Assembly: GCA_937127205.1 (NCBI GenBank) | Contig: CAKZLS010000424.1 | Location: 1-7,523 of the forward strand | Reading direction: 5' to 3' | Length of the DNA: 7,523 nucleotides | From: an uncultured Rhodospirillales bacterium | GTDB taxonomy: Bacteria > Pseudomonadota > Alphaproteobacteria > Rhodospirillales > Defluviicoccaceae | Shown here: positions 4,549 through 7,523 of the stretch, one piece after another | Layout: each line of letters starts with the position of its first letter | Numbering within the stretch: the first letter of the stretch is position 1 | Notes under the pieces: model-generated | What the model was told of the DNA's origin: nothing | Database searches by the model: none | What the model saw: only the letters and a program-made list of their open reading frames with translations | Program-made: the position numbers and the translations under genes

Positions 4549-5580
4549 ATGGACTATCGGAGATTGGGGAGAAGCGGTCTGAGGGTCTCTCCCCTCTGTC
4601 TGGGCACGATGATGTTCGGCGACCAGACGGATGCCGGCGAAGCCGCGCGCATGGTCGCCAGCGCACGTGATGCAGGGGTGAATTTTGTTGATACCGCAGA
4701 CGTTTACGCCGATGGGCAGTCGGAACGAATGGTCGGCAAACTGATCCGCTCCGACCGCGATCGCTGGGTCCTCGCCACCAAGGTTGGAAACGCCATGCGC
4801 AGTGGCCGGGTCGACCCCAATACCGGCGGGCTAGGCCGGGCATGGATGGTGCGCGCTCTCGATGCCAGCTTGTCGCGGCTGGGCACCGATTACGTTGACA
4901 TTTATTACCTGCACCGCGACGACGCCGGCACGCCGTTGGAGGAGACCATCGGCACCGTCGGCGATTTGATTCGCGCCGGCAAGGCCCGGTATTGGGGCAT
5001 GAGCAATTTCCGCGGGTGGCGAATCGCCGAGGCGATTCGGGTCGCCGCGGCCGTGGGCGCGCCGGCGCCGGTGGTGGTGCAACCCTATTACAACGCCATG
5101 AACCGGGTGCCGGAAGTGGAGGTTCTTCCGGCGTGCGATCACTATGGATTGGGGGTGGTTCCGTACAGCCCGCTGGCCCGAGGTGTTCTCACTGGTAAGT
5201 ACGGGCTGGACGCGGTGCCTGCGGAGGGGACACGTGCCGGGCGCAACGATACCCGCATGATGGAAACCGAGTTTCGCGGCGAATCGCTGGCCATGGCCCA
5301 GACAATCAAGTCGCACGCGGAGGAGCGGGGCATGTCGGCGGGCCAATTCGGGGTAAATTGGGTGCTCAACAATGCCACTGTGACGGCCGTCATTGCCGGA
5401 CCACGCACTTTTGAGCAATGGTTGGATTACGTCGGCGCGCTCGACCACGGCTTTTCAGCCGAGGATGAAGCGCTGGTCAACGGTCTGGTGGCCGCCGGCC
5501 ACCCATCGACGGCGGGGTATTCGGATCCCCGGTATCCAATTGTCGGGCGCAACGCCCGGACCGCGGAAGCCACGAGATAG
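4549..5580 (+). CDS. Aldo/keto reductase
   Basis: A 343-aa NADPH-dependent oxidoreductase with a TIM-barrel fold, reducing carbonyl compounds of unknown identity. The catalytic tetrad is complete: D48 and Y53 (FVDTADVY), K78 (LATKVG) and H122 (YYLHRDD). Other family signatures are LGTMMFG near the start, GKARYWGMSNF (145-154), the cofactor-end PYSPLARGVLTGKY (205-218) and VIAGPRTFEQ (281-290). The barrel resembles the YajO/Kv-beta type. The frame is open back to a GTG at 4399, but the family begins MxYRRLGRSGL, and GGGAGAG lies 5 bases before ATG 4549, so that start is preferred. The C-terminal tail HPSTAGYSDPRYPIVGR is a variant seen in a bacterial subgroup. The neighbours do not reveal a substrate. 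Confidence 0.93.
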   Translation: MDYRRLGRSGLRVSPLCLGTMMFGDQTDAGEAARMVASARDAGVNFVDTADVYADGQSERMVGKLIRSDRDRWVLATKVGNAMRSGRVDPNTGGLGRAWMVRALDASLSRLGTDYVDIYYLHRDDAGTPLEETIGTVGDLIRAGKARYWGMSNFRGWRIAEAIRVAAAVGAPAPVVVQPYYNAMNRVPEVEVLPACDHYGLGVVPYSPLARGVLTGKYGLDAVPAEGTRAGRNDTRMMETEFRGESLAMAQTIKSHAEERGMSAGQFGVNWVLNNATVTAVIAGPRTFEQWLDYVGALDHGFSAEDEALVNGLVAAGHPSTAGYSDPRYPIVGRNARTAEATR

Positions 5581-5611
5581 CGACCCGCTAGTGTGACCGC
5601 TTAAGGGCGGG

Positions 5612-5627
5612 AACCAACATCTTGGTT
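5612..5627 (+). other. Small hairpin downstream of the aldo/keto reductase
   Basis: AACCAA-CATC-TTGGTT is a perfect 6-bp stem with a 4-base loop, starting 31 bases after the reductase stop. Without a following T-tract it is a poor intrinsic terminator. It could be an mRNA 3'-end structure or part of the control region of the next gene. The rest of the 110-base spacer shows only the ribosome binding site TAAGGAG (5675-5681). Confidence 0.35.
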
Positions 5628-5690
5628 GCGTCATTCGCGACGAAATGGCATGAGTTCAACGGAACATTGTAACCTAAGGAGCGCAATATT

Positions 5691-6173
5691 ATGGGGCAAA
5701 TGGAAGCATGGCGGCGGATTATGGCCGCTGGCTTGGTTCTTGTGTTGGCCGCGATCGTGGCCCCGGGTATGGCCTCGGCAAAAGGTCCTGTTTGTGCAAA
5801 ATCCCAGGAATTGGCTGCGCTTGAGGCGCGGGTTCTGCAAACTGAATTGATGGTCGGTGCGCTAACCTGCGGTCAAAGCCAGCGCTACAACGATTTCGTC
5901 AAGTCCTACAAAGGCGATCTCGTAAAATATGGCAAAACGATTCGTTCATTGTTCAAGCGCGCGTATGGCGGTGGCGCTAAACGCAAGCTCAACACATTTG
6001 TGACCAAATTGGCGAATGATTCGTCCCAGCGCAGCAATTCGGCACGTCAGGGCTATTGCGTGCTTGCCATGCAGCTATTCGACGAGGCATCGGTGTCGCC
6101 GAAGCGAACCATGATGGAACTTGTGGACAAACCCTGGATTCGGTCCAAACACGGTTTCCGCCCTTGCGGCTGA
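5691..6173 (+). CDS. Small secreted four-cysteine protein of unknown function
   Basis: A 160-aa protein. Residues 1-30 are a clear signal peptide (MGQMEAWRR, hydrophobic LVLVLAAIVAPG, cleavage after ASA), giving a mature protein of about 130 aa in the periplasm or outside the cell. The mature part has exactly four Cys (C35, C60, C123, C159), enough for two disulfides, and is basic and mainly helical. The segment VLQTELMVGALTCGQSQRYNDFV (49-70), followed by a Lys-rich helix, GGG and FVTKLAND, resembles small uncharacterised exported proteins I associate with Alphaproteobacteria; this is from memory and I know no function. The start is firm: TAAGGAG sits 9 bases before the ATG. A terminator-like hairpin follows the stop. 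Codon use is less GC-biased than in its neighbours (for example AAA, AAT and TTG are frequent). Confidence 0.88.
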   Translation: MGQMEAWRRIMAAGLVLVLAAIVAPGMASAKGPVCAKSQELAALEARVLQTELMVGALTCGQSQRYNDFVKSYKGDLVKYGKTIRSLFKRAYGGGAKRKLNTFVTKLANDSSQRSNSARQGYCVLAMQLFDEASVSPKRTMMELVDKPWIRSKHGFRPCG

Positions 6174-6181
6174 CGGGCAGC

Positions 6182-6202
6182 GGGGCGGAAGGATTCCGCC
6201 CC
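6182..6202. terminator. Terminator-like hairpin between convergent genes
   Basis: GGGGCGGAA-GGA-TTCCGCCCC is a perfect 9-bp stem with a 3-base loop. It lies 8 bases after the stop of the small secreted protein gene and 8 bases from the trmFO stop, so it could serve both. The following bases on either strand are only weakly T-rich, so termination may be partial or helped by Rho. Confidence 0.65.
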
Positions 6203-6210
6203 ATATTGAC

Positions 6211-7523
6211 TTATGGTGATACCCAGACTTGGAGATCGTCGAGAGCACGTGACGCGAGGGCCGCTTTGCGCGCCGCTTTTCGAAGCGGCCGGCCCTTATC
6301 GTCCGTTTCCGAGAGATCGGGAAACAAGCCGAAGTTGACGTTCATCGGCTGAAAAATTTCAGCGTCCGCCCCGCCGGTGATGTGGCTAAGAAGCGCGCCC
6401 ATCGCAGTAGTGGCAGGGGGCGCGGCGGCGGCACCGCCCAGGCGCTCTGCAGCAGCGAAGCGGCCGGCCATGAGGCCCACGGCCGCACTCTCCACATACC
6501 CTTCGCATCCGGTGATCTGCCCGGCCAAGCGAAGCGCGGGCCGGGCCTTCATCCGCAGCACGCGGTCCAGCAGTTTCGGGCTGTTGATGAAGGTGTTGCG
6601 ATGCAGGCCGCCGAGACGGGCGAACTCGGCCTTCTCCAGGCCCGGGATGGTGCGGAACAGCCGCGCCTGTTCGCCGTGGGTCAACTTGGTTTGAAAGCCG
6701 ACCATGTTGTAGAGCGAGCCGAGCGCGTTGTCCTGGCGCAACTGCACGACCGCGAAAGGCTTGTGGCCGGGATCGTGAGGGTTGGTCAGGCCCACCGGCT
6801 TCATCGGACCGAACGCGAGGGTTCGCCACCCCCGTTCCGCCATCACTTCCACCGGCAAACAGCCTTCGAAATAGGGCGTATCGCGTTCCCAGTCGCGGAA
6901 CGAAATCTTATCCCCGGCTACCAGGCCCTCAATGAATGCGTCGTATTCTTCCCGGGTAAGCGGACAATTGATGTAGTCCTTACCGCTGCCCTTGTCATAG
7001 CGCGACTGGAACCACGCTTTCGAAAAATCGATGCTGTCGCGGTAAACGATAGGGGCGATGGCATCGAAGAACGCCAGCGCGTCCTCGCCGGTCACGCCGC
7101 GCAGGTCCTCTGCGAGGGCGGCCGAGGTCAGCGGGCCGGTGGCGATGATCACGCTGTCCCATTCGGCCGGCGGCAATCCGGCGACTTCTCCGCGTTCGAT
7201 GCTCACCAGCGGTTCGTTTTCAAGCGCTTGCTCGACCGTGGCGCTGAATCCGTCACGATCCACCGCCAAGGCCCCTCCGGCCGGCACCCGGTGGGCGTCG
7301 CCGGCCCGCAGGATCAACGAATCACTGCGGCGCATTTCTTCGTGCAACAAACCGATTGCGCTGGCCTGCCGGTCATCGGAGCGGAACGAGTTGGAACACA
7401 CAAGCTCGGCCAGCCCCGCCGTCTTGTGGACAGCCGTATTTCTTTCGGGGCGCATTTCGTGCAGGATCACCGGCACCCCGGCGCGGGCGAGCTGCCATGC
7501 CGCCTCGCTGCCGGCAAGGCCGC
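6211..7523 (-). CDS. trmFO: TrmFO, folate/FAD-dependent tRNA (uracil-54-C5)-methyltransferase, 5' end outside the window
   Basis: Makes ribothymidine at position 54 of the tRNA T-loop, using methylene-tetrahydrofolate as carbon donor and reduced FAD. About 436 residues are visible; only the first dozen or so are missing past position 7523. The frame continues through the window edge with GLAGSEAAWQLARAG, the second half of the FAD-binding GxGxAGxEAA motif, so the GTG at 7476 is not the start. Hallmarks follow in order: AELVCSNSFRSDD, VPAGGALAVDR, IATGPLTS, SRYDKGSGKDYINCP, YFEGCLPVEVM, FGPMKPVGL, QLRQDN, MVGFQTKL, HRNTFINSP, GYVESAA and FQPMNVNFGL. The two cysteines matching the catalytic pair of Bacillus subtilis TrmFO (C53, C226) are encoded at 7396-7398 and 6859-6861. 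Gamma-proteobacteria such as E. coli use the unrelated TrmA, so this supports an alphaproteobacterial source. Confidence 0.97.
   Translation of the reverse strand, partial: GLAGSEAAWQLARAGVPVILHEMRPERNTAVHKTAGLAELVCSNSFRSDDRQASAIGLLHEEMRRSDSLILRAGDAHRVPAGGALAVDRDGFSATVEQALENEPLVSIERGEVAGLPPAEWDSVIIATGPLTSAALAEDLRGVTGEDALAFFDAIAPIVYRDSIDFSKAWFQSRYDKGSGKDYINCPLTREEYDAFIEGLVAGDKISFRDWERDTPYFEGCLPVEVMAERGWRTLAFGPMKPVGLTNPHDPGHKPFAVVQLRQDNALGSLYNMVGFQTKLTHGEQARLFRTIPGLEKAEFARLGGLHRNTFINSPKLLDRVLRMKARPALRLAGQITGCEGYVESAAVGLMAGRFAAAERLGGAAAAPPATTAMGALLSHITGGADAEIFQPMNVNFGLFPDLSETDDKGRPLRKAARKAALASRALDDLQVWVSP

Overview
This GC-rich window looks like an alphaproteobacterial chromosome, probably Rhodospirillales-like. 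The evidence is a TrmFO-type tRNA methyltransferase, a NasT-family ANTAR regulator, an iron superoxide dismutase, and a gene that closely resembles the mitochondrial complex I assembly factor NDUFAF6. The genus cannot be read from this sequence. I see no mobile element, CRISPR array, rRNA or tRNA.

Layout. (1) A minus-strand NasT-like ANTAR regulator (16-618) has a 360-base non-coding region upstream. That region holds a sigma-54 (-24/-12) promoter and two tandem GCAC-N7-GTGC dyads at NtrC enhancer distance, and ends at the sodB terminator. (2) sodB (982-1581) and an HpnC-like squalene/phytoene-synthase-fold gene (1681-2529) follow on the minus strand. The 99-base gap between them carries two adjacent perfect inverted repeats. 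(3) Divergent from the HpnC-like gene is a second member of the same fold superfamily (2641-3480) that matches NDUFAF6 and has lost the catalytic aspartates. (4) A secreted ankyrin-repeat protein (3474-4331, minus) converges on it with a 7-base overlap. (5) An aldo/keto reductase (4549-5580) and a small secreted four-cysteine protein of unknown function (5691-6173) lie on the plus strand. (6) A perfect 9-bp hairpin separates these from trmFO (6211 to past the window end, minus).

How the parts relate. This is mostly a mosaic of short housekeeping and accessory transcripts. Two points stand out. The nitrogen-control cascade can be read from DNA: NtrC-like sites, then a sigma-54 promoter, then a NasT-type antiterminator whose usual phosphoacceptor position appears to be Asn. 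NasT genes often precede nitrate-assimilation genes, which would lie to the left of this window. The second point is a head-to-head pair of prenyl-synthase-fold proteins. One has a damaged second Asp-rich motif and the other has neither, and the latter's mitochondrial relative works in respiratory complex I assembly rather than, as far as is known, in squalene synthesis.
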